A stretch of DNA of 38,347 nucleotides. It comes from a virus. The position numbers were made by a program, and so were the translations under genes. Where the stretch lies: positions 1 to 38,347 of the IMG/VR virus record IMGVR_UViG_3300047554_000198, one strand, 5' to 3'. Position 1 is the stretch's first letter, and each line of letters opens with the position of its first letter. Positions 1 through 8,136 of this stretch are shown piece by piece. Below the pieces are notes generated by a model. That model saw only the letters and a list, made by a program, of their open reading frames with translations, had not been told where the DNA came from and ran no database searches.

Positions 1-117
1 ATGCTGTTACAACTACCAACGCTGATGCGTTTATCCCCGAGATTTGGTCTGATGAGATCGTTGCCGCATACAAGAAAAACTTGGTTGCAGCTAACCTCAT
101 CAAGAAAATGTCTCACC
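1..117. repeat. Window-end overlap, left copy
   Basis: These bases recur at 38231-38347. Bases 1-10 and 16-117 are identical in both copies, and four of the five bases at 11-15 differ (aacta here, cgttt there). The reading frame of the capsid gene passes through both copies, so the window is a circular genome cut inside that gene. The repeat is better explained as an assembly overlap of a circular or circularly permuted molecule than as a physical terminal repeat, because it lies inside a coding sequence. Confidence 0.9.
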
Positions 118-923
118 GTGGCAAGAAGGGTGACACTGTTCACATTCCTAGCCCAACCCGTGGTTCTGCCTCTGCCAAGACTGCTGCTAACGCAGTGACC
201 TTGATCGCTAACACAGACAGCGACATTCCAGTGTACATCAACAAACACTACGAATACAGCCGTTTGATCGAAGACATCGTGGCTACTCAAGCATTGAACA
301 GCTTGCGTTCTTTCTACACTGAAGACGCTGGCTACGCTTTGGGCAAGCAAGTTGACTCTGACATCATCCAGTTGGGCCGTACTGTTCAAGGCGGTGCTGG
401 TGCTCGTTACGCTGGTGCTTTCATCGGTTCTGACGGTACTACTGCCTATGACTACACCACTGACAACCAAGCTGCTTTGACTGATGCTGCTATCCGTCGC
501 ACCATTCAGCGTTTGGACGATGTGGACACCCCAATGGACGGTCGTTTCTTCATCATTCCTCCTTCAAGCCGTAACACCTTGATGGGTTTGAGCCGCTACA
601 CTGAGCAAGCCTTCGTTGGTGAAGCTGGTCAAGGCAACACCATCCGTAACGGTGAAGTGGGTAGCTTGTATGGCGTGTCTGTGTTTGTGTCTAGCAACGC
701 TGATACCCCTAACGACGCTAACGACGGTTCAGGTACAGCTCAATCAGCCCGTGTGTGCTTGATGGGTCACCGTGACGCCTTCGTGTTGGTGGAACAAATG
801 GGTGTGCGTTCACAAACTCAATACCAACAGCAATTCTTGGCTAACTTGTTCACTGCTGATACATTGTACGGCGTGGCTGAGTTGCGTGACGACGGTGCTG
901 TGGCTTTGGTTGTTCCTGCCTAA
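3..923 (+). CDS. Major capsid protein (3' part; start lies at 38206)
   Basis: This is the body of the major head protein, which forms the icosahedral shell. The gene begins at 38206 and continues here in frame 3, giving about 315 residues in all. The N-terminal stretch IPEIWSDEI, the KKGDTVHIP segment and the YINKHYEYSRLIEDI segment are typical of HK97-fold coat proteins of environmental podoviruses. It follows the scaffold gene (one homing endonuclease gene intervenes), as expected. Codon choice is strongly biased and uniform (GGT, GCT, AAC, TTG), as in highly expressed structural genes. A strong terminator follows directly. Codons 4-6 of the part inside this window read TTT here and TVS in the other copy. 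The family assignment is from motif recognition; the exact coat family is not settled. Confidence 0.88.
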   Translation, partial: AVTTTNADAFIPEIWSDEIVAAYKKNLVAANLIKKMSHRGKKGDTVHIPSPTRGSASAKTAANAVTLIANTDSDIPVYINKHYEYSRLIEDIVATQALNSLRSFYTEDAGYALGKQVDSDIIQLGRTVQGGAGARYAGAFIGSDGTTAYDYTTDNQAALTDAAIRRTIQRLDDVDTPMDGRFFIIPPSSRNTLMGLSRYTEQAFVGEAGQGNTIRNGEVGSLYGVSVFVSSNADTPNDANDGSGTAQSARVCLMGHRDAFVLVEQMGVRSQTQYQQQFLANLFTADTLYGVAELRDDGAVALVVPA

Positions 924-937
924 TTGTTGAACTGAGT

Positions 938-960
938 AGGCCCTTCGGGGCCTCTCTTCT
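938..960 (+). terminator. Rho-independent terminator after the capsid gene
   Basis: A perfect six-base stem AGGCCC/GGGCCT (938-943 and 948-953) closes a TTCG tetraloop and is followed by a pyrimidine-rich tail. It sits 14 bases after the capsid stop codon. It probably limits read-through, so that capsid mRNA exceeds that of the downstream genes. Confidence 0.85.
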
Positions 961-995
961 TAACTTAATCAATTAGACTTTTAAAGGAATAAATC

Positions 996-1319
996 ATGGC
1001 TGCTGCTTCCGCTGTTGTGGTTGAGCGTGGTACTAAGCAATTTCAGGGCATGTTCTCTGAAATGTGGAAAGTAAGTGCTACTCTTGACGCAGGTTCATTG
1101 TCTGACGGTGCTGGTGAAACAGACACTGTTGCCGTTCCCGGTGTTGCTATCGGTGATATGGTTCTTGGCGCATCTTTCGGTGTTGATGTTGCTGGCTTGA
1201 GCGTTACTGGTTATGTGAGTGCTGCTAATGTGGTATCTCTGCGTGTCCAGAACGAATCAGGTGGTACTGTTAACTTGGACTCTACTACCATTAAGTTGGT
1301 TGTGGGCCGTCTGAGCTAA
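996..1319 (+). CDS. Small virion protein, decoration-like
   Basis: This 107-residue protein sits directly behind the capsid gene, with a good ribosome site (aaaggaataa) before ATG 996. It has no cysteine or catalytic motif and is rich in Gly, Val, Ser and Thr in alternating patterns, which predicts beta structure. The C-terminal half (GDMVLGASFGVDVAG, then VSAANVVSLRVQNESGG) matches a pattern I know from small structural proteins next to capsid genes in environmental phages. A head decoration or spike role is inferred from position and composition only. Confidence 0.6.
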   Translation: MAAASAVVVERGTKQFQGMFSEMWKVSATLDAGSLSDGAGETDTVAVPGVAIGDMVLGASFGVDVAGLSVTGYVSAANVVSLRVQNESGGTVNLDSTTIKLVVGRLS

Positions 1320-1354
1320 GAAAACCAATAAAAACAATAACAATAAGAGTTTTA

Positions 1355-1393
1355 CCCCTTCTTTCTACCTTATACGGGAAGAGGGGGCTTTTT
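1355..1393 (+). terminator. Probable rho-independent terminator
   Basis: CCCC at 1355-1358 and the following pyrimidines can pair with the purine run ending in GGGGG at 1383-1387, with some G-T pairs and one mismatch. CTTTTTA follows at once. It lies between the decoration-like gene and the next reading frame. Confidence 0.6.
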
Positions 1394-1434
1394 AAAGACT
1401 ACAAGGTGTGGTTTTTAGAAAGAAGAGAAGTAAT

Positions 1435-1632
1435 ATGGCTAAATTTAGATGTCTGGTTTCAGGGAACATCGTCGAATTTACTCAACAAGTAGATATTGAC
1501 AGTATGGAAGGTCACTCAGGTTACGAGTGGGTGGATGAAGATGAGGAAGAGGACTACGAGGAAGAAGAAGAAGTCCTTACTCCACCAAAGAAGCGTATGG
1601 GTAGACCACCAAAGAACAGCAAGGACAAATAA
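1435..1632 (+). CDS. Small acidic protein with a basic AT-hook-like tail
   Basis: The 65-residue product starts at ATG 1435, 4-9 bases after a GAGAAG ribosome site; an upstream ATG at 1408 lacks one. The N-terminus (MAKFRCLVSGNIVEF) looks like a small beta domain. A run of Asp and Glu fills about residues 34-47, and the tail PPKKRMGRPPKNSKDK contains the GRP core of an AT-hook, which binds the DNA minor groove. Proteins of this plan recur in environmental phages next to structural genes. The function is unknown; contact with DNA or the virion is an inference. Confidence 0.65.
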   Translation: MAKFRCLVSGNIVEFTQQVDIDSMEGHSGYEWVDEDEEEDYEEEEEVLTPPKKRMGRPPKNSKDK

Positions 1633-1635
1633 ACG

Positions 1636-3009
1636 ATGGCAATATATAGGGGTGATGGAGGAAGCTTAGACGGGCTTGTTGAGTCCGAAGTTATCCTTAT
1701 TGCTATTTCCCAAGGTGGTACAGGGTCTAATACGGCCTCTGGTGCTAGGACTAACTTAGGTCTCGGCACTGCTGCTGCTACTGATGCCTCAGCTTACGCT
1801 ACCGCTGCTCAAGGAGCCTTAGCTGATACAGCTACTCAGCCCGGTGACTTAGGTACTGCTGCTGCTGAGGATGTAGGTTACTTTGCAACAGCCGCACAAG
1901 GGGCTTTAGCTGACTCAGCTGTACAACCCGGTGATTTGGCTACAGTAGCTACTACAGGCTCATACAATGATCTTACTGATTTGCCCACAGCTGGCTCTGG
2001 TACTGTTACTTCAGTTGCTTTGTCTGTTCCAACAGGGTTGTCAGTATCTGGTAGCCCAGTAACTACTACAGGCACACTTGCTGTAACCTACGCTACTGGT
2101 TACGCTATCCCAACTACAGCTAAACAGACAAACTGGGACACAGCATACGGTTGGGGCAATCACGCCTCAGCTGGTTATCTTACAAGTGAGACTTATACTG
2201 GCACAGTAACCAGTGTAGCTGCTACAGTTCCTACTGGGTTTGCAATCAGTGGTTCTCCTGTTACAAGCTCAGGGACTCTTGCTCTAACATTTGCTGCTGG
2301 ATATTCGTTACCTACAACTGCAAAGCAAACTAATTGGGATACAGCGTATGGCTGGGGTAACCACGCTAGTGCAGGCTATCTGACCTCTGAGACTTACACA
2401 GGTACAGTTACCAGTGTTGCTATGTCAGTTCCTACAGGTCTTTCAGTCTCTGGGACACCTATTACAAGTTCAGGAACTTTAGCTGTTACCTTGACTGCTG
2501 GTTATAGCATCCCTACTACCTCAAGTCAGACTAACTGGGATACTGCGTACACTGATCGCTTGAAATGGGATGGTGGTTCAACTGGTTTGACAGCCTCCAC
2601 AGGTCGTACTAGCTTAGGTGCTACGACTGTTGGCGGTAACTTATTCACGCTGACTGACCCTTCAGCAGTTACTTTTGTAAGACTTAACGCTGATAACACT
2701 GTCAGTGCTCTTAGTGCTTCAGACTTCAGGACTGCTATTGGTGCAGGTACTTCTAGCACTACAGGCACTGTCACTAGCGTAGGAATGACTGTTCCCACAG
2801 GATTGTCTGTGTCTGGAACACCAGTGACCAGCTCAGGTACATTGGCTGTGACGCTTACAGCAGGGTATTCAATACCTACAACTACAAGTCAAACTAATTG
2901 GGACACTGCTTACGGATGGGGAAACCATGCTTCAGCAGGTTATTTAACTTCTTCGTCTACTTTAGACGCATCAAAGCTATCTGGAGTGATAGACGGTGGT
3001 ACTTATTAA
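1636..3009 (+). CDS. Repeat-rich tail fibre or appendage protein
   Basis: The 457-residue product has an N-terminal segment containing SQGGTGSNTASGARTNLGLG, a signature common in phage tail fibres. Next come two Ala-rich repeats (YATAAQGALAD and FATAAQGALAD), then 67-residue repeats. Each repeat begins GTVTSVA, passes through SGTLAVT and QTNWDTAYGWGNHAS, and ends GYLTS. A SLGATTVGGNLFTL block interrupts the third and fourth repeats. The chain ends in DGGTY. The repeats are beta-rich and low in charge, as in trimeric fibre shafts. It stands just before the S74-type fibre gene, so both probably belong to the host-recognition apparatus. No enzymatic domain is visible. Confidence 0.75.
   Translation: MAIYRGDGGSLDGLVESEVILIAISQGGTGSNTASGARTNLGLGTAAATDASAYATAAQGALADTATQPGDLGTAAAEDVGYFATAAQGALADSAVQPGDLATVATTGSYNDLTDLPTAGSGTVTSVALSVPTGLSVSGSPVTTTGTLAVTYATGYAIPTTAKQTNWDTAYGWGNHASAGYLTSETYTGTVTSVAATVPTGFAISGSPVTSSGTLALTFAAGYSLPTTAKQTNWDTAYGWGNHASAGYLTSETYTGTVTSVAMSVPTGLSVSGTPITSSGTLAVTLTAGYSIPTTSSQTNWDTAYTDRLKWDGGSTGLTASTGRTSLGATTVGGNLFTLTDPSAVTFVRLNADNTVSALSASDFRTAIGAGTSSTTGTVTSVGMTVPTGLSVSGTPVTSSGTLAVTLTAGYSIPTTTSQTNWDTAYGWGNHASAGYLTSSSTLDASKLSGVIDGGTY
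1999..2965 (+). repeat. 201-bp coding repeats in the fibre gene
   Basis: Units encoding GTVTSV begin at 1999, 2200, 2401 and 2764. The first two spacings are exactly 201 bases (67 codons). The third is 363 bases because a 162-base segment is inserted. Third positions differ widely between copies while the protein is kept, so the repeats are old and under selection rather than recent duplications. Confidence 0.85.
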
Positions 3010-3026
3010 ATAGGGAACTATGAAAC

Positions 3027-4319
3027 ATGGCTGCAACAATTAAGATTAAAAATAGCTCTACAGCGTCTGCTGTACCTACATCAAGTGATCTAGTCCAAGG
3101 TGAATTGGCTGTCAATGTCACCGATAAGCGTATCTTTACTGAGAACGCTTCAGGTACTGTCGTTGAACTAGGTACTAACCCGTCTATCCTGACCCTTCCT
3201 GACGGTTCAGCAAGTGCTCCTACCTTGACTAACGATGGAGATACTAACACAGGTCTTTTCTTCCCTGCTGCTGATACTGTTGCAGTAACTACTGGTGGAA
3301 CTGAGAGAGCTAGGATTGATAGTTCTGGTAACTTGGGTGTTGGTAGAATTCCTACAAGCAGTTACAAAATTGATACTCAAGGGGATACAGGTATTCGTAT
3401 TCTTGATTCAGCCGCGGCACGAGAGTTAACATTAACTCCTCCAACCGCTTCTGGCGACGCTGCTTTTGTGACTTCTAGTAGTGCTAATGGTCTGGCTTTA
3501 CGAGCAAGTAGCGGATCTGGTTCAGTTATTTTTGCATCAGGCGGAACATCAGAAAAGATGCGTCTTGACACTAGTGGGAATTTGGGTATTGGTACTTCAA
3601 GCCCAAATCAAAAATTGGATGTAAACGGTGCTTCTGTTGTTCGTGGCACATTGACTGCTCGTCAAACATCTGCTTTAGCTTTTGACTATGTAACGGCTAG
3701 CAACTTAGCAAGGATTATTTCTTACGGCCCAAACACTTCAACTGCTGGTGTTATATCTTTTGTTACTGAAAGCTCCGATGGAAGCGTAGGTGGAGAACGC
3801 GCCCGTATCGACTCCAGCGGTAACTTGCTGGTGGGGACTACAAGTCAAGTTAATAGCGGTAAGGTTTGTTTTGTAGGCGACTTTAACTCTAGTAATGGTA
3901 TTGTGCTGAAAACAACTTACGCAAGCACAGGTTCTATTTTTGCTTTGTTTGCAAACTCTGCTGGTTCAACAGCTGGGTACATAACACAAAACGGAACAAC
4001 AACAGTTCAATATGTAACTTCTTCAGACTATCGACTGAAAGAAAACATTACACCAATGACAGGCGCTTTGGCTAAAGTTGCTGCGCTCAAACCATGTACT
4101 TACACATGGAAAGAAGATGGTTCTGTTGGTCAAGGTTTTATCGCCCACGAATTGCAAGAAGTTGTGCCAGACGCTGTCGCTGGTAACAAAGACGATGTTT
4201 ATGAAGATGGTTCAATCAAACCTCAAGGCATTGACACCAGCTTCTTGGTTGCAACATTGACAGCAGCAATTCAAGAGTTGAAAGCAGAATTTGACGCTTA
4301 CAAAGCCTCACACCCTTAA
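3027..4319 (+). CDS. Tail fibre with C-terminal S74 intramolecular chaperone
   Basis: The 430-residue protein begins with a short binding region. It then has shaft repeats ending in RARIDSSGNL(G/L)VG, near residues 91-102 and again mid-protein, a hallmark of phage fibres. From about residue 332 it carries a peptidase S74 domain: SSDYRLKENI holds the Ser/Asp cleavage site and conserved Lys338, followed by GFIAHELQEVVPDAV and an amphipathic helix to the C-terminus. By family knowledge the domain trimerises the fibre and then cuts itself off at the conserved serine. The start at 3027 is chosen because the ATG at 3020 opens only a seven-codon frame. This is the best candidate for the receptor-binding protein. 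Confidence 0.88.
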   Translation: MAATIKIKNSSTASAVPTSSDLVQGELAVNVTDKRIFTENASGTVVELGTNPSILTLPDGSASAPTLTNDGDTNTGLFFPAADTVAVTTGGTERARIDSSGNLGVGRIPTSSYKIDTQGDTGIRILDSAAARELTLTPPTASGDAAFVTSSSANGLALRASSGSGSVIFASGGTSEKMRLDTSGNLGIGTSSPNQKLDVNGASVVRGTLTARQTSALAFDYVTASNLARIISYGPNTSTAGVISFVTESSDGSVGGERARIDSSGNLLVGTTSQVNSGKVCFVGDFNSSNGIVLKTTYASTGSIFALFANSAGSTAGYITQNGTTTVQYVTSSDYRLKENITPMTGALAKVAALKPCTYTWKEDGSVGQGFIAHELQEVVPDAVAGNKDDVYEDGSIKPQGIDTSFLVATLTAAIQELKAEFDAYKASHP

Positions 4320-4329
4320 GGACTAAGAT

Positions 4330-4656
4330 ATGACAGCAATCACATGGAAAATCAATAACCTAGAACGCCAAACCTCTGACGGTCTTGTAACAGTAGTGCA
4401 TTGGGGTGCTTACGCAACTGAGGCTAGTAATGACGCTGAGAAGCCCTACAGCGCAGGTATTTACAGCACACAAGGCTTAGAGCGCGATGGTGACTCATTC
4501 ATGAACTACGACACATTGACTGAACAAACAGTCCTTGGTTGGTTGTGGGGCAAGATTGACAAAGAAGCTGTGGAAGCTGCTCTAGAGGCTCAGATTGAAG
4601 CTCAGAAGGCCCCTGTGAAAGCTAACGGTCTTCCTTGGGTGACTGAGGAGGCTTAA
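4330..4656 (+). CDS. Conserved phage protein of unknown function next to the fibres
   Basis: The 108-residue protein opens MTAITWKINNLERQTSDGLV and holds VVHWGAYATE. Its helical C-terminus has Ala-Glu repeats and ends PWVTEEA. I recognise the TW-x-I-x-x-(L/M)-ERQTSDG opening from uncharacterised proteins that follow tail-fibre genes in environmental phages. It starts ten bases after the S74 fibre stop and probably shares its message. A tail or fibre-assembly role is an inference from position. Confidence 0.6.
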   Translation: MTAITWKINNLERQTSDGLVTVVHWGAYATEASNDAEKPYSAGIYSTQGLERDGDSFMNYDTLTEQTVLGWLWGKIDKEAVEAALEAQIEAQKAPVKANGLPWVTEEA

Positions 4657-4658
4657 AG

Positions 4659-4877
4659 GTGACTGAGCATCAGGTAGACACAGCAGCCGCTGTAGTGGCT
4701 AAGACAGCTCCTCCTGTTGGAGTATCCTTGGCTACAGTGGCTGGTTATCAGGTAAGTGAATTAGTACTTTGGGCTACTCTTGTGTACACCGTCTTGATGA
4801 TTGGTCATAAAGTGTACCAAATATATAAAGATATCCTTGGATATCGTAAAGAAGTAAGCAATACTCTTGACAAATAA
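4659..4877 (+). CDS. Small one-span membrane protein, holin-like
   Basis: The 72-residue product uses a GTG start at 4659, with GAGGAG at 4645-4650 as ribosome site inside the end of the previous gene. A hydrophobic stretch from about residue 34 to 54 (LVLWATLVYTVLMIGHKVYQ) is followed by a charged tail. One membrane span, an Ala/Val-rich N-terminus and a basic C-terminus fit class III holins such as T7 gp17.5, which also lies just after the tail fibre gene. A second holin candidate lies in the lysis cassette at 13525, so which one times lysis is open. Confidence 0.55.
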   Translation: MTEHQVDTAAAVVAKTAPPVGVSLATVAGYQVSELVLWATLVYTVLMIGHKVYQIYKDILGYRKEVSNTLDK

Positions 4878-4905
4878 GAAAATTTAAGATAGGATATAAC
4901 ACATT

Positions 4906-5178
4906 ATGGCACTCAAAACTCTCCTCTCAGCTGTTACAGCCACTGGTGCTTCTTTGGCAGTTGGCACTGACAGCAACAAACCTGCTTTCATTCAGGTATC
5001 TGGTATTACCTCAGCTACTGTGGCTGCTCAAGGTAGCGTAGATGGTTCTACATGGTCTACTATCGGTACAGCTTTGACTGCCGATGGTTTGATTACCATT
5101 ACTAACCCTCCTCCTTATATCCGTGCCAATGTGACTGTGTATGTTACAGGTACTATCACTGTCAAGTGCAGCACTTAA
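4906..5178 (+). CDS. Small beta-rich virion-type protein
   Basis: The 90-residue protein is rich in Thr, Ser, Val, Ala and Gly. Its SVDGSTWSTIGTALTADG segment looks like a carbohydrate-binding or decoration-type beta fold. No known motif is present. It lies among tail genes with a purine-rich ribosome site (aagatagga), so it is probably structural. Confidence 0.5.
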   Translation: MALKTLLSAVTATGASLAVGTDSNKPAFIQVSGITSATVAAQGSVDGSTWSTIGTALTADGLITITNPPPYIRANVTVYVTGTITVKCST

Positions 5179-5190
5179 TAGGGGATCATC

Positions 5191-5391
5191 ATGGCAACAA
5201 CTAAGAAACAAAAACCAAGCAAAATAGGTAAGGTCATGGGCGAATATAAAGCTGGTGAACTGCATAGCGGTAGTAAATCAGGCCCTGTGGTTAAGAACCG
5301 TAAACAAGCTATTGCTATTGCCATGTCAGAGGCCAATATGCCTATGCGTGGACAGCGTACAGCTAAGAACAAGGCTAAGAAAGCTAAATGA
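5191..5391 (+). CDS. Small basic DUF6496-like protein
   Basis: This 66-residue, Lys-rich protein contains KVMGEYKAGELHSGSKSGP, then VVKNRKQAIAIAMSEA. It matches the pattern of the DUF6496 family (KVMxExKxGxLxSGS...KxRKQAIAIALSEA), found in phages and bacteria with no known function. The tail is RTAKNKAKKAK. Charge suggests nucleic-acid binding. Its stop overlaps the next start by four bases (ATGA), so the two are translationally coupled. Confidence 0.7.
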   Translation: MATTKKQKPSKIGKVMGEYKAGELHSGSKSGPVVKNRKQAIAIAMSEANMPMRGQRTAKNKAKKAK

Positions 5392-5723
5392 GATCAATTA
5401 CCGTAGGTGGTAACTTAACAGCTAACACCGAAACAACAATCTACACAGTTCCAACTGGCTACTATGCTAAGTGGAACTTGATGTACTTGTTGAATGGTAC
5501 TGGATCTACTAAGCACATGACTGTTGTATGGAATGATGCTAGTGCAAGTACAGATATTTATATATTGAACACATATTCTATAAGCTCCAAAGAGTTCTTA
5601 AAGCTAGACGGTGGGGCTTATATGGTATTGGAAGCTGGAGACACAATCAAGATGACTTCAGAAGCTGGTAGCTCATTCTCTTATATCTGTACCTTTGAAG
5701 TTGAAAAGAAAGAAGGTATCTAA
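5388..5723 (+). CDS. Small tail-region protein, beta-rich
   Basis: The 111-residue product begins MRSITVGGNLTANTETTIYT and continues VPTGYYAKWNLMYL. The YTVPTGYYAKW motif recurs in small phage proteins between tail genes and resembles receptor-binding or decoration beta domains. It starts within the stop of the DUF6496-like gene and ends four bases before the adaptor gene. No enzymatic residues stand out. A virion role is inferred. Confidence 0.55.
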   Translation: MRSITVGGNLTANTETTIYTVPTGYYAKWNLMYLLNGTGSTKHMTVVWNDASASTDIYILNTYSISSKEFLKLDGGAYMVLEAGDTIKMTSEAGSSFSYICTFEVEKKEGI

Positions 5724-5726
5724 ATC

Positions 5727-6380
5727 ATGGCTACTTATTTAGATGTAGTTAACAGTGTACTTCGTAGGTTGCGTGAGCCTACAGTACAGAGCGTGGATGA
5801 CACCGCTTATTCCTCTATGATTGGTGTCTTGGTTAATGATGCCAAGCGTGAAGTTGAGGATGCAAATGAGTGGAATGCTCTGTCTTCTACTGTCACAGTT
5901 AGTACAGTTGCTGGAACTTACAACTACACATTGACAGGTGCAGGTACTCGCTTCCGTGTTCTTGATGTTGTAAACGACACAAATAACATCTTGTTGCAGA
6001 ATGCTCCTACAACTTGGATGACTCAACAGTTCTTGTTCACTTCGGACAACGACAGAGGCTCCCCAATGTACTACAACTTCAACGGTGTAGACACTAACGG
6101 AGACACACAGGTTGACCTCTTTGAGCGCCCTGATGGTGTCTATTCCCTCCGTTTTAACTTGGTTGTTCCTCAAGCTGAACTGTCTACCGACACAACCCGT
6201 ATCTTGGTTCCTAGTCATCTAGTAGCTATGTTGGCCTATGCTAAGGCTATCGCTGAACGGGGTGAAGACGGTGGTAACCTTTCCTCAGAAGCGTATGCAC
6301 TGTTCAAGAACGCTTTGGCTAACGAAGTTGCTATTGAGCGTAACCGTTACTCTGAAGAAATGAACTGGACTGCTCCTTGA
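5727..6380 (+). CDS. Tail adaptor, T7 gp11 (tubular protein A)-like
   Basis: The 217-residue length is close to T7 gp11 (196). The N-terminal helical part (LDVVNSVLRRLREPTVQSVD, then VNDAKREVEDANEWNAL) is the classic opening of podovirus adaptors, which bind beneath the portal ring. A central beta region contains FRVLDVVND and GVYSLRFNLVVPQ, and a helical bundle closes the protein (LVAMLAYAKAIAERGE). It lies one base before the nozzle gene, as gp11 lies before gp12 in T7. Confidence 0.8.
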   Translation: MATYLDVVNSVLRRLREPTVQSVDDTAYSSMIGVLVNDAKREVEDANEWNALSSTVTVSTVAGTYNYTLTGAGTRFRVLDVVNDTNNILLQNAPTTWMTQQFLFTSDNDRGSPMYYNFNGVDTNGDTQVDLFERPDGVYSLRFNLVVPQAELSTDTTRILVPSHLVAMLAYAKAIAERGEDGGNLSSEAYALFKNALANEVAIERNRYSEEMNWTAP

Positions 6381-6381
6381 T

Positions 6382-7920
6382 ATGGCTGAACAACTCGTAG
6401 GATCATCCATTGCAGCCCCCGGTTTTAAGGGGATCAATACTCAAGATAGTTCTGTAACTCTTGAGTCAGGGTTTGCCACGATTGCTAATAACTGTGTAAT
6501 TGATAAGTTTGGTCGTATTGGTGCTCGTAAAGGTTGGTTAGCTAAGAACTCAACTAGCACTGACTTAGGTAGCAACCCTATCCAAGCCATCGGTGAGCTT
6601 ATTGGTAACGACGGTACTAGCTACACTATCTGTGCAGGTAACAACAAGCTGTTTAAGCTCTCAGGCGGTACACTCACTACCTTGACATACGGTGGTGGCG
6701 GTACAGCTCCTACAATCACGACAAACAACTGGCAGATGGCTCCTTTGAATGGAGTCCTTTACTTGTATCAAGGGGGCTATGACCCACTAGTGTTTGACCC
6801 TGCTGTGTCTACAACTACCTTCCGTAGAGTCTCAGAAAAGACAGGTTACTTAGGCACAGCTGAACAGAATAATGTGGCTATTAGTGCCTTTGGTCGGATC
6901 TGGAGTGGTGGTAATACTACAACTAAGAGTACAGTACAGTTTAGCGATCTACTTGCTGGTCATGTCTTGTCTACAGGAACTTCAGGTACTTTGGATGTCT
7001 CTGAGGTGTGGCCTAACGGTGCAGACGAGATCACTGCTATGGCTGCTCACAACGGCTTCCTGTACATCTTTGGTCGTCGTCAGATCCTAGTGTACAGAGA
7101 TGCTTACGATCCTGCTGCTATGACCCTTGCTGACACAGTATCAGGTATTGGCTGCTGTGCAAGAGATTCTATTGCTTTGACAGGTACTGATGTCTTCTTC
7201 TTGTCTGATAGTGGTGTTCGTAGTCTCTCAAGAACTATCCAAGAGAAGAGTGCTCCTTTCCGTGACATTAGCGCCAATGTGCGTGATGACTTAGTTGAGG
7301 ATCTTAATGCTGAAACTCTGGCTAATATCAAGTCTGTATACTCAGACAGCAACGCTTTCTACCTTATTACATTCCCTACTAAGGGTAGAACATATTGCTT
7401 TGATACAAGGGCTATTCTTCCCAACGGTGCTGCAAGGGCTACGACTTGGAATCTAGTTCCTAAAGCTCTATTCTCAAATAGATCCAAAGAAGTCCTTATG
7501 GGCTTCACAAGCTATGTAGGCTACTACACTGGTAACTTAGACCGTACAGCTACCTACCGAATGGCTTACTACTCTAACTGGTTTGACTTGGGACAAGCTC
7601 AGACAATAAAGATCCTGAAGAAGCTAGGCTTTACCCTTATCGGCGGTAATCAAGCTGATGTTATCGTTAAGTATGCCTTTGATTACAGCCCTTCATACCA
7701 GACTAGAAACATCGTTATGGGTTCTAGGTCTATATCTGAGTATGGTACAGCTGAGTGGGGTTTAGCTGAGTGGACAGCTGGTGTTGTCTTTGATAATCAG
7801 CGTATTCAAGGATCTGGTAGTGGTACTGTCTTCCAGTTTGGTATTGAGGTAGACATCAGTGATTTTGAACTAAGCGTCCAGAAGATGGATTTGTTTGCGA
7901 AAATAGGACGGACAATATAA
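6382..7920 (+). CDS. Tail nozzle, T7 gp12 (tubular protein B)-like
   Basis: The 512-residue beta-rich protein opens with a PGFKGINTQDSS motif and FATIANNCVIDKFGRIGARKG, known from podovirus nozzle proteins. Short blade-like repeats follow (GNNKLFKL, NGVLYLYQGG, NGFLYIFGRRQILVYRD, TDVFFLSDSGVRSL), consistent with the beta-propeller platform of this family. By family knowledge it forms the hexameric tube through which DNA leaves. It is shorter than T7 gp12 (about 790). A rather conserved CC pair (IGCCARDS) lies in the central region. Confidence 0.8.
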   Translation: MAEQLVGSSIAAPGFKGINTQDSSVTLESGFATIANNCVIDKFGRIGARKGWLAKNSTSTDLGSNPIQAIGELIGNDGTSYTICAGNNKLFKLSGGTLTTLTYGGGGTAPTITTNNWQMAPLNGVLYLYQGGYDPLVFDPAVSTTTFRRVSEKTGYLGTAEQNNVAISAFGRIWSGGNTTTKSTVQFSDLLAGHVLSTGTSGTLDVSEVWPNGADEITAMAAHNGFLYIFGRRQILVYRDAYDPAAMTLADTVSGIGCCARDSIALTGTDVFFLSDSGVRSLSRTIQEKSAPFRDISANVRDDLVEDLNAETLANIKSVYSDSNAFYLITFPTKGRTYCFDTRAILPNGAARATTWNLVPKALFSNRSKEVLMGFTSYVGYYTGNLDRTATYRMAYYSNWFDLGQAQTIKILKKLGFTLIGGNQADVIVKYAFDYSPSYQTRNIVMGSRSISEYGTAEWGLAEWTAGVVFDNQRIQGSGSGTVFQFGIEVDISDFELSVQKMDLFAKIGRTI

Positions 7921-7921
7921 T

Positions 7922-8125
7922 ATGAGTAATTACACTATTGCAACGGATTTTGCAGCTAAGGATGCCTTGGCTACAGGTAATCCATCTAAATTAGTTAAAG
8001 GCACTGAAGTGACTGCTGAATTGGAAGCTATCGCTACAGCTGTTAACTCTAAGGCTGATGCTGCTGATGCTGCTTTGTCAGGCACTCTTAGCGGTACTTA
8101 TACCATCGACTGTGGTACATACTAA
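7922..8125 (+). CDS. Small tail-associated protein ending in GTY
   Basis: The 67-residue protein begins MSNYTIATDFAAKDALATGN and has a helical Ala-rich centre (AIATAVNSKADAADAAL). It ends SGTYTIDCGTY. The opening is typical of phage proteins that attach fibre-like chains to the tail. The last residues resemble the end of the 457-residue fibre (DGGTY), suggesting a shared contact. It lies directly after the nozzle gene, so it may be a short fibre or plug. The role is not established. Confidence 0.5.
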   Translation: MSNYTIATDFAAKDALATGNPSKLVKGTEVTAELEAIATAVNSKADAADAALSGTLSGTYTIDCGTY

Positions 8126-8136
8126 GGAATAAATAT

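Noticed and set aside
1-198. Separate 65-residue gene at the window start
   Set aside because: It is frame 1 of DNA that encodes the capsid protein in frame 3; the capsid frame joins the sequence at 38206-38347.
5739-6218. Long open frame antisense to the adaptor gene
   Set aside because: It lies wholly opposite a gene with clear homology and strong codon bias, has no ribosome site, and reads as a Cys/Val/Ser-rich unstructured chain.
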